NCBI GenBank assembly: GCA_903813345.2
Contig: CAIIXF020000005.1
Span: 16,683,375-16,747,374, forward strand
Source of the DNA: Owenia fusiformis
Lineage: Eukaryota; Annelida; Polychaeta; Sabellida; Oweniidae
Length of the DNA stretch: 64,000 nt
Direction: 5' to 3'
Every line of letters starts with the position of its first letter. The first letter of the stretch is position 1. The position numbers and the translations under genes are program-made. The notes beneath the pieces are model-generated. The model did not search any database. It had not been told where the DNA came from and saw only the letters and a list, made by a program, of their open reading frames with translations. Shown piece after piece: positions 46,058 to 56,463 of this stretch.

Positions 46058-46610
46058 GTATTTTGTTTATATTTATGTACCTACTTATTAATTCTGTAAA
46101 AAAATAAAGGAAAATGTTATTCTTATATTCTTCTTCTTATAAATCACTTATACTATCACCATCTGGATTATTTATGGTTTCATATTTCGCGTGACAGATA
46201 GGCAAACAGTTGAGTGACTTAATGGATTGATAAATTGCTTGAGCCTATCAAATAGTAAGACCTTACTTGCACTATGTGTCGTTCACTATTTGACCATGTA
46301 TTACCATCGTCTTGGCACCAATTAAAACATTAGGCCTAATTGAAAAACACCCGGGGAACCTTTATTAACATCACAAAAAAGAAAAACATAAACTATCATC
46401 CACAGTGATATTTTATCTAAACCCAAGAGTTGTAAAATTTTATGATATTGCTTCATGACTGCAATTTCTAAAGGATTGGTATGGATATCGTGAATCGAAT
46501 TGAGCACATGTTTTTCTTAAATCAGTCATCAAAAAATCTGAAAATTTTATTCATCGTCAATTGAATGATCATCTTTTGAATGGTAACTATATTGTTTTAG
46601 AAAACGCAGC

Positions 46611-46990
46611 AGACACTTCTTTTGTTCTTGGTATCATATGTTCGGAATGAAATGAAACATCTATCCCAACCTGAGTGGAACAAAATGACATATACACAAC
46701 GTGCTTTATAGGTCTCTCAATATTGTAATTGTACACAGGAAAGTTTGGTTCATTTAAAAAAAGTATCTTTTTAATGAAATAAAAGGTTTACTTTTTTTTT
46801 TATCTATTTTGGATTTTTTTGTTTTGATTTTTTGAATACTTTTTGTTAAATGAACCAAACTTTCCTTTGTACAATTAAAATATTGGGAGACCCAACACGT
46901 TGTGTATATGTCATTTTGTTCCAATGAGGTTGGGATAGATGTTTCATTTCATTCTCAAGAATTGGTACAAAGGAACAAAGAACAATGACA
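46611..46990. mobile_element. Foldback element of about 380 bp
   Basis: The arms share GAATGAAATGAAACATCTAT, CAAAATGACATATACACAAC and GGAAAGTTTGGTTCATTTA in inverted order, around a T-rich loop at about 46780-46835. Similarity over the arms is high but not perfect. The borders and target duplication are not clear. Confidence 0.7.
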
Positions 46991-48058
46991 TTAAAAACAA
47001 AAAAAAATGTTAACAAAAACAGTTATGTAAAATATATATAGATAATTTTTGCATTAAATTGTTGTCAATCAATGACCATTACACAAAGGACCGTGATTTT
47101 TTACAGAATGTTTTCAATAATTGGTTTAAAAAAAACAATGTTTAATAACCCAGATGCGAGTAGAAATAATCTTGATATACGTCATTAAAAATTCAAAATT
47201 CAGTCAAAGTAATATCATATTTGAAATCTACATGTAAAATTACATCTAGAAATGTGGTTTTAAAAAGTGTTTATCAACTTTGAAAAATTAATTTTCTATG
47301 AAAATGTGACTTCTAGCTCGGGAAGATTCCTCATAGACCCCATGCTATAAAATCACAAAAAATGTAATATTTTTTCTTTTAGTGGACAGATAATATTTTG
47401 CTTTGCTCGACATATTTTCATTAGTATAAGTATCAGGCACATAAGGGTTATATAAAAATTGAGCCACTTAAATTGATAATATTCAAGTTTAAGGGAACTT
47501 TCTTATATACCTGCCATGTTAATTGACCCGAACCAGCCACCTGGTGGTGGAACTGGTAACTACCTACTCGCATTTGGGTAATTCAGTTCGCCATATCGAT
47601 ACCAGTCCTTTCCAAATATTTAACTTTGTTTATTCCAACACGGCAATCTGAACAATAGACGATATAGCATGGCTTTATAACAGTAGGTATTATGAAGGAA
47701 GGATGAGTGAATATGATATGAGAGATGACACTAGAAAAAACAGCAACCCGGAGAAGTAGATCCAAACAAACATATTTTAAGCATTTCCTGACAGAAATAA
47801 CCAGGTAGTAAGTTAGTAATTGTCTCCTTTGTTGCGAAATATAAACCAATGACATGGCATGTCAACCAAACTCTGAAAAATGCCTTCGATTAAGGTTTAC
47901 CTCCCATTGAAGAACAATACTTTTTTATTCCTGTAATTATATTTTATCGTTCGGACAGACGAATGATTGGACGACAAAGACAGATGAACGAATGGACACA
48001 CAGAAGGCTTTTCCACATCCATACCCAAACTTCTTTGGAGGGATAATTAATAAATTCC

Positions 48059-48420
48059 CATTAATAATTTAAGAAATATAGACCCAAGAGCGGGTATATT
48101 ATATCGACGAATAAATATCGCAGGGCTAGCTACAAACGTTTTATGTACCCCTACCGATCGAAGGGAGTGAGGGGTTTGAAAGCGCTTATGCCTAGCCCTG
48201 GGGTATGTATTACTCGATACATGATCTAAGGTCTGTATTACGATTCGAACATGAAAGCTCAAATATATTGCAAAATCCATCCGGGTTAGCTTAAGCACTG
48301 AATGAAACACTTAATACAGACCAGGTATTGTATCGACGAATAAATACTGGGTGAAATATTGACTTTGTTCACTGTTAACAGAAGACGGGAATAAAGTCAT
48401 GTTCGAATATTTGCTAGTGG
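48059..48420. repeat. Palindromic repeat family, relative of the 11700 copy
   Basis: The core CCGATCGAAGGGAGTGAGGG is flanked by GCAGGGCTAGCTACAAACG on one side and TGCCTAGCCCTGGGGTATG on the other. Outer blocks GACCCAAGAGCGGGTATATT and TATCGACGAATAAATA are repeated. It is probably a foldback non-autonomous element. Confidence 0.6.
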
Positions 48421-48666
48421 TCAGCTCTTTCTGGAGCAATAAGTCATATGCCAATAAGGTATCAGCCTATAATCGTTGAACCAAATCTGTCAACCGATCA
48501 TCGTCCAGACAGACGTACGGTCGGACGAACGGACATATGGACGAACGGACATATGGACGAACGGACCGAAGGACGGGCGGAAGGCTTCTCTATATCCCTA
48601 CCCGAATCACGTCCGGTGGGATAATAAGGGGACTAATGCATGATGTTGTTTTAAATGTCCACCACA

Positions 48667-48674
48667 TATATAAG
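48667..48674 (+). promoter_or_regulatory. Candidate TATA box of the GPCR gene
   Basis: TATATAAG stands 82 bp upstream of the GPCR start codon, in a stretch with no other TATA-like match. A start site about 30 bp downstream would give a leader of roughly 55 nt. No experimental support is visible. Confidence 0.5.
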
Positions 48675-48755
48675 AATGGAAATACAGACTGCCCAGTTAA
48701 GTAATTAGCCGAAGACTCATCATCATCAAGAACTGTAAGTCATAGAGCAGTCACG

Positions 48756-50153
48756 ATGGCTAACTGCACACGCTTTAGCAATCTCAGTAGTGATGACAAA
48801 TGTACAAATGTCACTCAAATGCAGGGAGCAATGAAAATAGGAAACACACATTTATTAACACCAACTCTGCAGATTACAACTGGAGTTATGATATTTTTCG
48901 CGAATCTTTTAGTCGTTATGTCAATTAAGCGCTATAAAAAATTACATACAATTTCACATATATTTCGTGGTCACTTAGCTATGAATGACACTATATTTGG
49001 TGCATTATTGATTCTGAGAGGAACCTTTGACCTGACTGGAACATTAAGAAAGACAATACCCTGTCTTATTTTCAACTATTTTGTAGTTGCGTCTGCAGGA
49101 GCGACCATGACGGGTGTTCTTCTGCTCTGGATTGAAATGTTTCTAGCGACAAAGCAAAAATGTGTGACTAGAGCATTTAGTAAGAAAACTGCTTATGTTC
49201 TCATAGTAGTCACCGATACTCTCTGGTTGATGTATATCAGCAGCTCTTTTTTGTTTCACAGAAACAGGCGTAGGCCTATAGACAAAAGTTGTAATTTGGG
49301 CAATGGCCTGATCCATGAGAATCATTTGATAGGTGGGTCTATCATCACGTTTTTGCACATAATGGTTCTCCTCGTTCTGCAAAGTTTAACATTCTGGAAC
49401 CTTCACAAACATGTGAAACATCTTAAAGAACTTGGTATAATTCAACAAAATCCTAAAAGGCACTTTAGAACAAACGTAGGGCGTAATCCAAGATTGCCCG
49501 ATTCAACTCCTGGACATTCCAGTTCAAATAACGAACTCAACGGCCAGAATCCACGATTGCCCGATCCAACTTCAGGATGTTCCAGTTCAAATAACGTTTT
49601 CAACGGTCAGGATCCACGATTGCCCGATCCAACTTCAGGATGTTCCAGTTCAAATAACGTTTTCAACGGTCAGGATCCACGATTGCCCGATCCAACTCCA
49701 GGATGTTCCAGTTCAAATAACGTTTTCAACGATCAGGATCCACGATTGCCCGATCCAACTCCAGGATGTTCCAGTTCAAATAACGTTTTCAACGGCCAGA
49801 ATTCACGATTGCCCGACCCAACTTCGATTTCAACTATCGGGTCCATCAGATTACATGTACGTCAGAGTGATGTGCAAAATAATGATGTAAGTTCAAATAG
49901 GCATCTCTATCAATGGTCACGTCGTATGTCAAGAGTTGCTAAGCTTATAAGCTTCGTACTTATATCCTTTGTCATTTGCTATGTTCCATTTTCTGTTTGC
50001 TTATTGATCAATGCACAAGTAAACTACATAACTGCAACAATGATGACATGTAACTCATTCACAAATGTCATTGTGTATCTTACTAGGAGCAAAGATTACA
50101 GGAAAGCTTTCAAACACATACTTACATGTAAACAGGGTCCTGTTCCTATGTGA
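48756..50153 (+). CDS. Intronless rhodopsin-like (class A) G protein-coupled receptor, orphan
   Basis: A 465-residue single-exon receptor for the plasma membrane. The N terminus has sequons at N3, N9 and N18. TM1 has FFANLLVV (N50, position 1.50) and TM2 has LAMND (D78, 2.50). C103 before TM3 and Cys in DKSCNLGNG form the usual disulfide pair. The DRY motif is replaced by E127-M128-F129 in WIEMFLAT, CWxP by CYVP (408-411), and NPxxY by NVIVY (437-441). The third intracellular loop is long (about 220-385) and holds 63-bp in-frame repeats encoding NPRLPDPTSGCSSSNNVFN-type units. After TM7 comes YRKAFKHIL (helix 8) and a short tail. AATAAA at 50320 is a candidate poly(A) signal. Ligand and subfamily are unknown. 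Intronless genes with such variant motifs are common in lineage-specific receptor expansions. Confidence 0.88.
   Translation: MANCTRFSNLSSDDKCTNVTQMQGAMKIGNTHLLTPTLQITTGVMIFFANLLVVMSIKRYKKLHTISHIFRGHLAMNDTIFGALLILRGTFDLTGTLRKTIPCLIFNYFVVASAGATMTGVLLLWIEMFLATKQKCVTRAFSKKTAYVLIVVTDTLWLMYISSSFLFHRNRRRPIDKSCNLGNGLIHENHLIGGSIITFLHIMVLLVLQSLTFWNLHKHVKHLKELGIIQQNPKRHFRTNVGRNPRLPDSTPGHSSSNNELNGQNPRLPDPTSGCSSSNNVFNGQDPRLPDPTSGCSSSNNVFNGQDPRLPDPTPGCSSSNNVFNDQDPRLPDPTPGCSSSNNVFNGQNSRLPDPTSISTIGSIRLHVRQSDVQNNDVSSNRHLYQWSRRMSRVAKLISFVLISFVICYVPFSVCLLINAQVNYITATMMTCNSFTNVIVYLTRSKDYRKAFKHILTCKQGPVPM
49488..49826 (+). repeat. In-frame 63-bp tandem repeat in GPCR loop 3
   Basis: Units begin at 49488, 49551, 49614, 49677, 49740 and 49803 (the last is partial). 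The 21-residue unit is PRLPDPTSGCSSSNNVFNGQ plus one Asp or Asn. Units 2 and 3 are nearly identical at the DNA level, implying recent expansion. The repeat is rich in Ser, Asn and Pro and probably disordered. Confidence 0.92.
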
Positions 50154-51044
50154 TTAGAGAGATTTCGCAACTAATTAACTAATAGCAACTAACTTACGAA
50201 GCGTTTAATTACGTCATAATTTATTGCTCATCTCTATAAGTCCATAACTGTGATATTCGATCTTATAAATCGTCGTCTACATGTAAGGATATCACACTTA
50301 TGGAAGTATAGGTCAGGGCAATAAATATTAGGCTCCAAACTCAAAGGCTTCTATTCATAAGTTATACGGGAATATAAAACATTCTATTAGTGAGCTGCAA
50401 AATTAATATGTGAGCACAAAAAGATGTAGAGAATGTAACTGTTTAAAGTTTTCCTTTTTTCAAAATCAAATGTTAGACTCGTGATTTTGAGTAAATAATT
50501 GAGGTTGATGAAATTGACGCTTTACGATTCAGAGGTGTCCATATTAATTAAAATTGAAAAAAGGGAGGTCCACTTTTTGATTTTTGCCAAATCAAAGAAT
50601 TACCCCCGAAATAAAGTATGCAGTCATGGTCAAAGATATCAACCTCTGCATTTGACATAGCATACCTGGTTTTTGTGCACTCTTCTGTAAAACAAGTAAG
50701 TGACTGAATATTATACATGTCTATATATATTGTACTGAATTTATGCTGAATTGTTTGTTAAATATAAACTAATAAATAACTAGGCCCATCTACCCATCCC
50801 AATGAAAATTTTTAAATGGCTCGTCAGAAATGGCGCTAATTGTTTTTGTAAAAAAAGAAGTAAATTTCATAATGGTTTAGCCCACTCCCACACAAAAACT
50901 TTGAATATGTTGATCTGTATGTCTTTCACATGGATTTAGAATTAAAATTACCATTGAGGTCGTGATTTAGCCCTATCCTTATGGCATTAACTTCATTTTT
51001 CTATATTAACGTTAAGAGGAGTATCAAAATATTATTGTTGGTAT

Positions 51045-51324
51045 AGGCGTAGCCAGGGGGGGGGGGGGGGTGGTACGATGGGTGCGATCGCATAACCCAT
51101 AACCAATAAAAATAAAACCATGAGAATGAAGAAGAAAAGAGCTTAACAATGCTTTTATTTGAAACTTCTATTTCAATTTTGAAGGAAGTTTCATCAATAT
51201 TTGTAAAATTCAAAATAAATCTTATTTTTTGGCTTGTTTCTGCCACAATCGCACTCCCTGACTGAAAACCGAAATTTCCTTGGCGTTCGCACTCCCCCTG
51301 ACGGAAAGCTGGCTACGCCCCTGG
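51045..51324. mobile_element. MITE with GGCGTAGCCAGG / GGCTACGCCCCTGG ends
   Basis: The left end reads AGGCGTAGCCAGGGGG and the right end, inverted, CCAGGGGCGTAGCCAGC. A run of 16 or more G follows the left end. The interior resembles the extra block of the 10516 foldback (AATTTTGAAGGAAGTT, TATTTGAAACTTCTA). Such termini are common in hAT-type MITEs. A clear target duplication is not visible. Confidence 0.7.
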
Positions 51325-51659
51325 TAATTATTAAAGTCATATTATGTAAACACTAAGGTTGACATAGGCTTGGGCATAATAATTCAATGCATTATCATGT
51401 CTTTTCAAATTGTCTATGAAATCTGGAAAATTAGTCTTGTTTCAAGACCCTGAACTACTCTACTCTAACAACAGTTGTTAGGCTTGTTAGAGGGTAGGGT
51501 CTTGATGCAAGACTACTGGAAAATGGGACTGACTTTCAAAATTCTACCATAATATTGTTTATAGTGGACCGTATACATGTATTTTGTAATCTTATCTATT
51601 TGTGAACATGCGATTTTATTATTGGAGGAAAATTTATACATACAATTTGAGTCGCCACA

Positions 51660-51900
51660 ACATTGTTATACCCGCGCACTGAGATCCGTGCTCGCACCCG
51701 AGAGATCCGTCCTCGCGAACCACTTGTACATAGTGGTTCGCGAACACGGATCTCTGGGCGCGAGTGGAGAAATATGTTCGGGAGCGAGGAAAGGAAATGG
51801 TGTGGCGCGACTAAAGATTTCACGTTCGCGATGTGTTAATGAATCGTGGTCCGAGTGCAAGGAACGTAGTTCGCGAGGTCAGAACTGATATTCGTGTTGG
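51660..51900. repeat. GC-rich hairpin region in AT-rich surroundings
   Basis: The sequence is rich in CG dinucleotides, unlike its surroundings. It includes the hairpin CGCGAACCACT..AGTGGTTCGCG (about 51713-51743), nested in the wider inverted pair GAGATCCGTGCTCGC and GCGAACACGGATCTC, and further TTCGCGA motifs. An open frame of about 100 codons crosses it but resembles nothing known. Confidence 0.6.
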
Positions 51901-52052
51901 TGGAAGTCTAGGAGGCCCGATTATAGAACAACATACATGTATAACAACGTGGCGGTGACTCAAATTATTAGTGCTGTTGAACAGTGAACAACAATTATTC
52001 TAATAAAATTGAATTTACGGCTACTGACAAGTCGAGTAGTTTATCTTATATA

Positions 52053-52483
52053 CAGTAAAACCTGTCTTAGCGAACACCTCTCTCTAGTGAACACCTGTCT
52101 CTAGTGGACGCTCTTCCTCCAAGCATACTCTAATGATTTCTGTATAAATTACAATCTCTCTCGACTCGAGTGACACCTATCATCATTGAACGTTTTCCAA
52201 ACACATTAATATTATTTATGAAAGTTAATAGAAATAATCCAGGCTAATTTTCTAGTAATGAAACCAATAAGAAAATTGTATACATTTCAAATGTCATATT
52301 ACACATTACTGTATTTACAATTTAAAAATTCATTGGTGATAGATATCCTAAAGAATATATGGTCACTACAAGCGTGTACTTTAACATGAGAGTCAATGAG
52401 ATAAAGGTGCTTTGCTGAATACAAACTTTTACTGTAGGTAGGGGTTCACTAGAGAGAGGTTTTCACTCACTTAGGTTTTACTG
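52053..52483. mobile_element. Pogo-like MITE with ACAGTAAAACCTG terminus
   Basis: The left end reads CAGTAAAACCTGTCTTAGCG, followed by AACACCTCTCTCTAGTGAAC. The right end, inverted, reads CAGTAAAACCTAAGTGAGTG. TA precedes the left end, but the right-hand TA is lost. Same family as 24504, with GTGAACACC in place of GTGGAACACC. Confidence 0.7.
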
Positions 52484-53734
52484 CAATATTATAAATGTAT
52501 CTGTAATTCATAGAATGTAGTTTTATCTTCTTTAGTTTCTTATTGTAATTGTGAAAAGGTAATAGTTTATTGTTGGATGTACAATGAATGTTGACGCCCT
52601 GGGGTATCAGTACAAATAAATCCTATGAGATGTTATATATAATGTTCACCATTCTTTTTTTTGTCTCTCCAACAGATGGTTTACTAGCTACAAACTTGTA
52701 CTTTTACTTGAAAGTTGTAACTTAAAGAGATCGGGTCTCCTAAAAAAAAATTAGAGTAACCCCCTGATTTTTCGTGTTATTTGATGTTAAACAAGTTTAT
52801 TTATCAACTTATCAATTCTGAGGCTTGAATTAATTCGTTAACAGTATCAATTCGATGATTGTTCCTAGCCATGAATTTCCACTTACATCAATAGAAATTC
52901 AAATTCAAATTTAAAAAGCCCGCTCAAATTTGTTCCAGTCTGATTGGCCTTTTCCTTCAGATTATTTTGGCTTAGGGAACCCATGTTTATTACTTCTAAG
53001 GGATGACGATATAGATAAATCCCCAAAAAACATTGTATTCTGTTTTCGACTTATTGCGTTCAATTCTGACAGTTGGTTGTTCTTTTGGTTGTCCTGTTGA
53101 TATCCTCAATATATTGTCGATATCGTGCTTATGATTTGGATGATGTTTTATGAGCAATTATATTGGGACATTATTGATTGTCCAGAATAGAAATCTGGAC
53201 GACTCGATCTCTTTAAAGTTAATTATCCTCAAAAGTCTATATTTGCATTTTGACTCCTAGGCTGTTTCCATTACCCCTGAAGATATGTTTATTCCTCTTA
53301 GGAGCAATTGCATAAGTGATTAGGGTTTTGGAGTTTTTTTCCTTAAATTATTCACAAGTGTGATATATCGGATAGATCAGCTTCATGAAATATATCGCAA
53401 TATAATATTTGCAATGCAACATATTTTCAATTATTTTTTTAGTTGTGTGTTATATTATAGATGCATACAAATTGTAGATATCTCAAGTTTTCAGCAAGTT
53501 CCCATATATGGGTGACCATTGCCACACCTTCTACTCTCTGTCCTTATGTTATGAACAAGATAGAAATGTCATTCCCATTATCAAAAATAATACATCTTTA
53601 CCAAACAGACTGATTATCTGATAGTGTATAGATTATGTGCTACAGACCACATTGCCGTTAGCCACTCTGATCTAAGTCTGTTCAGAGACATATAAAACGT
53701 TTTATATGTCTCTGGTCTGTTGTAAAACCATTAA

Positions 53735-53961
53735 GGGAGCACCTCAAAAGTTCAATGTTGGATTATTAACTGTATTTGCACCGTTAATCTGTGACCCCGC
53801 CCTCCCCCTCATAACTGAGTTTGAGAAATGTTGATTTCATTGGTCATACTATAATTATAATTATTCAATGTCAGTAACCTAACTTTTAAGGTTATGAACC
53901 CCCTCCCCTTTACTGTGCAAATACAGTTAATTTTCCGACATTGATCTTTTGAAATGGTCCC
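53735..53961. mobile_element. Harbinger-like MITE, second copy, with TAA target duplication
   Basis: The ends read GGGAGCACCTCAAAAGTTCA and, inverted, GGGACCATTTCAAAAGATCA. TAA flanks both sides (53732-53734 and 53962-53964). Inner TTAACTGTATTTGCAC blocks are also inverted. The termini are related to those of the 16803 element, so the two form a family. Confidence 0.75.
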
Positions 53962-54859
53962 TAATAAGCGAAAATTGACCTGCAATTATTGGAACAAAAA
54001 AGGACAAATAAAAAGATACAACAAGACACTCATTACATGACATAATGTCCCCACCTGGTGCAAGTAGAAAAAGCATGCAACCAGTGATCAGCATCACTGT
54101 CTGTCATAAATGGTAACAGTTTTTTTCACCTGGAAAATGGTGGCTTGAAGGGCTGCTGTAATTCTCATTATAAAACAACAAATATAATGCTGAACCCTGA
54201 ATTTTTTAATACAAAATTGCAAACACTTTTTAATACATGTACTAGAGGTAACCAAAAAGTTTGAAAGTCAAGTGAAATCTCCTGTTTGAATACCTCTATT
54301 CTATTCTTGGGATTAACTTTAGATATGCTATTTAACATATTTCTTCTGATTGAGGTTTAATCAACAAATGTTCTTCTGAGAAAATGAGGATTTCATGATA
54401 TCCCCATGGATATATTATATACCAAGAAGTGCAAAAAAGGAAAGGACCAAATATTGTTACAGAACCTAGCAAGAAAAGGAAAACAACGAGTGTATACCAG
54501 TCATAAGGAAAACAAACCCCTATTCAAAACCATAATCCAACGTGAAAAGAAACAATGTTTACTAATACCCCCTTCCCCCATTCATGTTCATTGAGTACAG
54601 GTTTTAGCCTTTCTGAATATTTTGGTTGCCTCTATAAGTATCAAACAGACAGTATTAAAAAATTGTCAAATAATCCGATTTTACATTCATTAAAAACTTA
54701 AAAAACTTATAAAAGCTCTGAACTATTTATACAATATTCACTGTAAATCCAAAATATTTCAATTAAAAAATATAATTTAAATTGAAGACTATATACAATC
54801 TGTATAATGTATGTACAATCACATCCTTGGTATGATTATGCACTATATTTAGCCATTAT

Positions 54860-54965
54860 GTCCCTTTCATTGAATATATGCCTGAGGTCTGACGTCTATA
54901 AAGCCTAAGCTTGCGAGGGTTATATTGACGACGGACCCAAGGCATATATTCAATGATACGGACAT
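54860..54965. repeat. Short palindromic repeat, distant relative of the 11700 family
   Basis: TTGAATATATGCCTGAGGTC and CAAGGCATATATTCAATGAT pair as inverted repeats around AGCCTAAGCTTGCGAGGG. About 100 bp in all. Confidence 0.6.
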
Positions 54966-56463
54966 AATTGTATTACATATCTAAGGTACATTTACCAGGT
55001 ACATAGCATTTTATGAAGATAATATCACAATTCCAGTCAAAATCACTTTGTTTACATGTTATGACGTCATAAAATTGTTAGTTTGGCGGCTATACAGGAA
55101 TATATAGTCGACCTTTGGCTCCATTGACTTCCGTACAAATGCTTCGCTAGGTATGTAATACAACAAATTAAATCTGTGCATTATATTTCTGCATTTCCCA
55201 TTAACATCATTGATATGTGTCATTTATCAGTATAATGATTATGTGTGTATCAAAAAGCACCACAAAGCACCACTATTTCAATTAAAGTGAAACAGCTAAT
55301 AGGTTTGTCAATGACTAATACTGAAAATTAAATAAGCAGACAAAAAGCTCATTTCTAAACATGATTTAAAAAAGTTATTCACAATTAAATTTATAATATT
55401 ATGATATAAAATATTTCATAAGACTATATATAATACAGCAGTAAAAATCCTTAGCTCGCTACTCCATGGAGTACCCGCTAATCCCACCAAATAATAAGAA
55501 TTTTATGAAATCAACCCACTTTTAATTTTGAACATTTCATAATGGAAATAACCAGGCAATAGTAGTCTTACTTTCAGCAAAAACCATGCAGGGAGATATA
55601 ACTCCATTTTGATTAAACACAGTAAGTTAAAGTATAAATGTCAGATTTTTACAGAGAATGGTGGCCATTTTAAATTGAGCAGCCATATTGAAAATTCCTT
55701 TTTAAGAAAGGTCTTATGACCTTAAGGCAAAAAAAGTCATAAATCTGACAACTGGTATTTGAGTTGTCACCAGGACAACTACTCTAGGACTACTATCTCT
55801 ACTGCATTGCAATTTGGCTTCTCAGTAGTAATAGTTTAATGGGACTTATATGTTGGCGATATACATGTATGTAGATAATTAGTGAGATATATTTGTTGAA
55901 ATACCCTGTAAACCATTATCCCCTTAATTAATTACACGCTAATACAGTCTTTTAAATATACATACAGTAGAAGGTCAATACAGAGGTTCTTGATTTTTCC
56001 ATGTTTAAAAAATACACATATGAACATATACACATGATAACAATACATTAAGTTTACTATAATGTGAAATAAAGGATAAACTTCACATCTCTTCACTTTG
56101 ATTCTCACACTATTGGTGTCTGAATGTTATTTTCACATATGTATCTCTTATCTTCACATTTTTCTGACTCAGTATCTGTTATTATAAAAATTGTGTTGAC
56201 ATAGTTGAGCTCTTATTTTAGTGAAAGGCAAGGGTGATTGGCCTACAGTATTCCTTGCCAATTATATGACATCATGACTTTGGGGGAACGTGATTCAAAT
56301 GAGTCAGCTTGTATAAATAGCTACAGTAAATTTTTGGGTCCGGAGTCAGGAGACGAACATCATCGTAATACATATTATTACCAAATTGTTCCTTTCCAGG
56401 CAAATAAAAATCTGGAATCTTGGTTGCCAATTATGCCAATACTTCGTGTTGGAATCATTAAGT

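Larger units (their letters stand above)
42593..46060 (-). mobile_element. 5'-truncated, inactivated LINE (non-LTR retrotransposon)
   Basis: The element runs on the minus strand from about 46060 to a TACATACA-type microsatellite tail at 42600-42620. It retains the C-terminal part of the endonuclease, the whole reverse transcriptase region and a C-terminal zinc-knuckle-like segment. The 5' UTR, any first ORF and most of the endonuclease are missing, as is usual for LINE insertions. The clade could not be fixed by eye; a jockey/CR1-like placement is possible. Confidence 0.85.
46061..48755. other. Intergenic region with foldback repeats, upstream of GPCR
   Basis: No exon was recognised. It contains a foldback element at about 46611-46990, GGAC/CGGA-type tracts followed by GGGATAATTAA at about 47950-48050 and 48505-48630 (resembling the 3' end of the YY1-palindrome family), and a palindromic repeat at 48059-48420. 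The last 90 bp are the probable promoter and leader of the GPCR. Confidence 0.6.
50154..56463. other. Intergenic region between GPCR and MET-like gene
   Basis: No exon was recognised on either strand. Contents: the GPCR 3' end with AATAAA at 50320; a MITE at 51045-51324; a GC-rich hairpin region at 51660-51900; a pogo-like element at 52053-52483; a Harbinger-like MITE at 53735-53961; a palindromic relic at 54860-54965; and a diverged ATGGTGGCCATTTT tract at about 55650-55780. The part just below 56464 should be the MET-like 3'UTR. Confidence 0.55.

Noticed and set aside
49488-49826. CRISPR-like or satellite array
   Set aside because: The repeat is in frame inside an intact GPCR and has no spacers.
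51577-51888. 103-codon frame in the CG-rich region
   Set aside because: Both strands are open over the hairpin, as expected from composition. No similarity or start context supports it.
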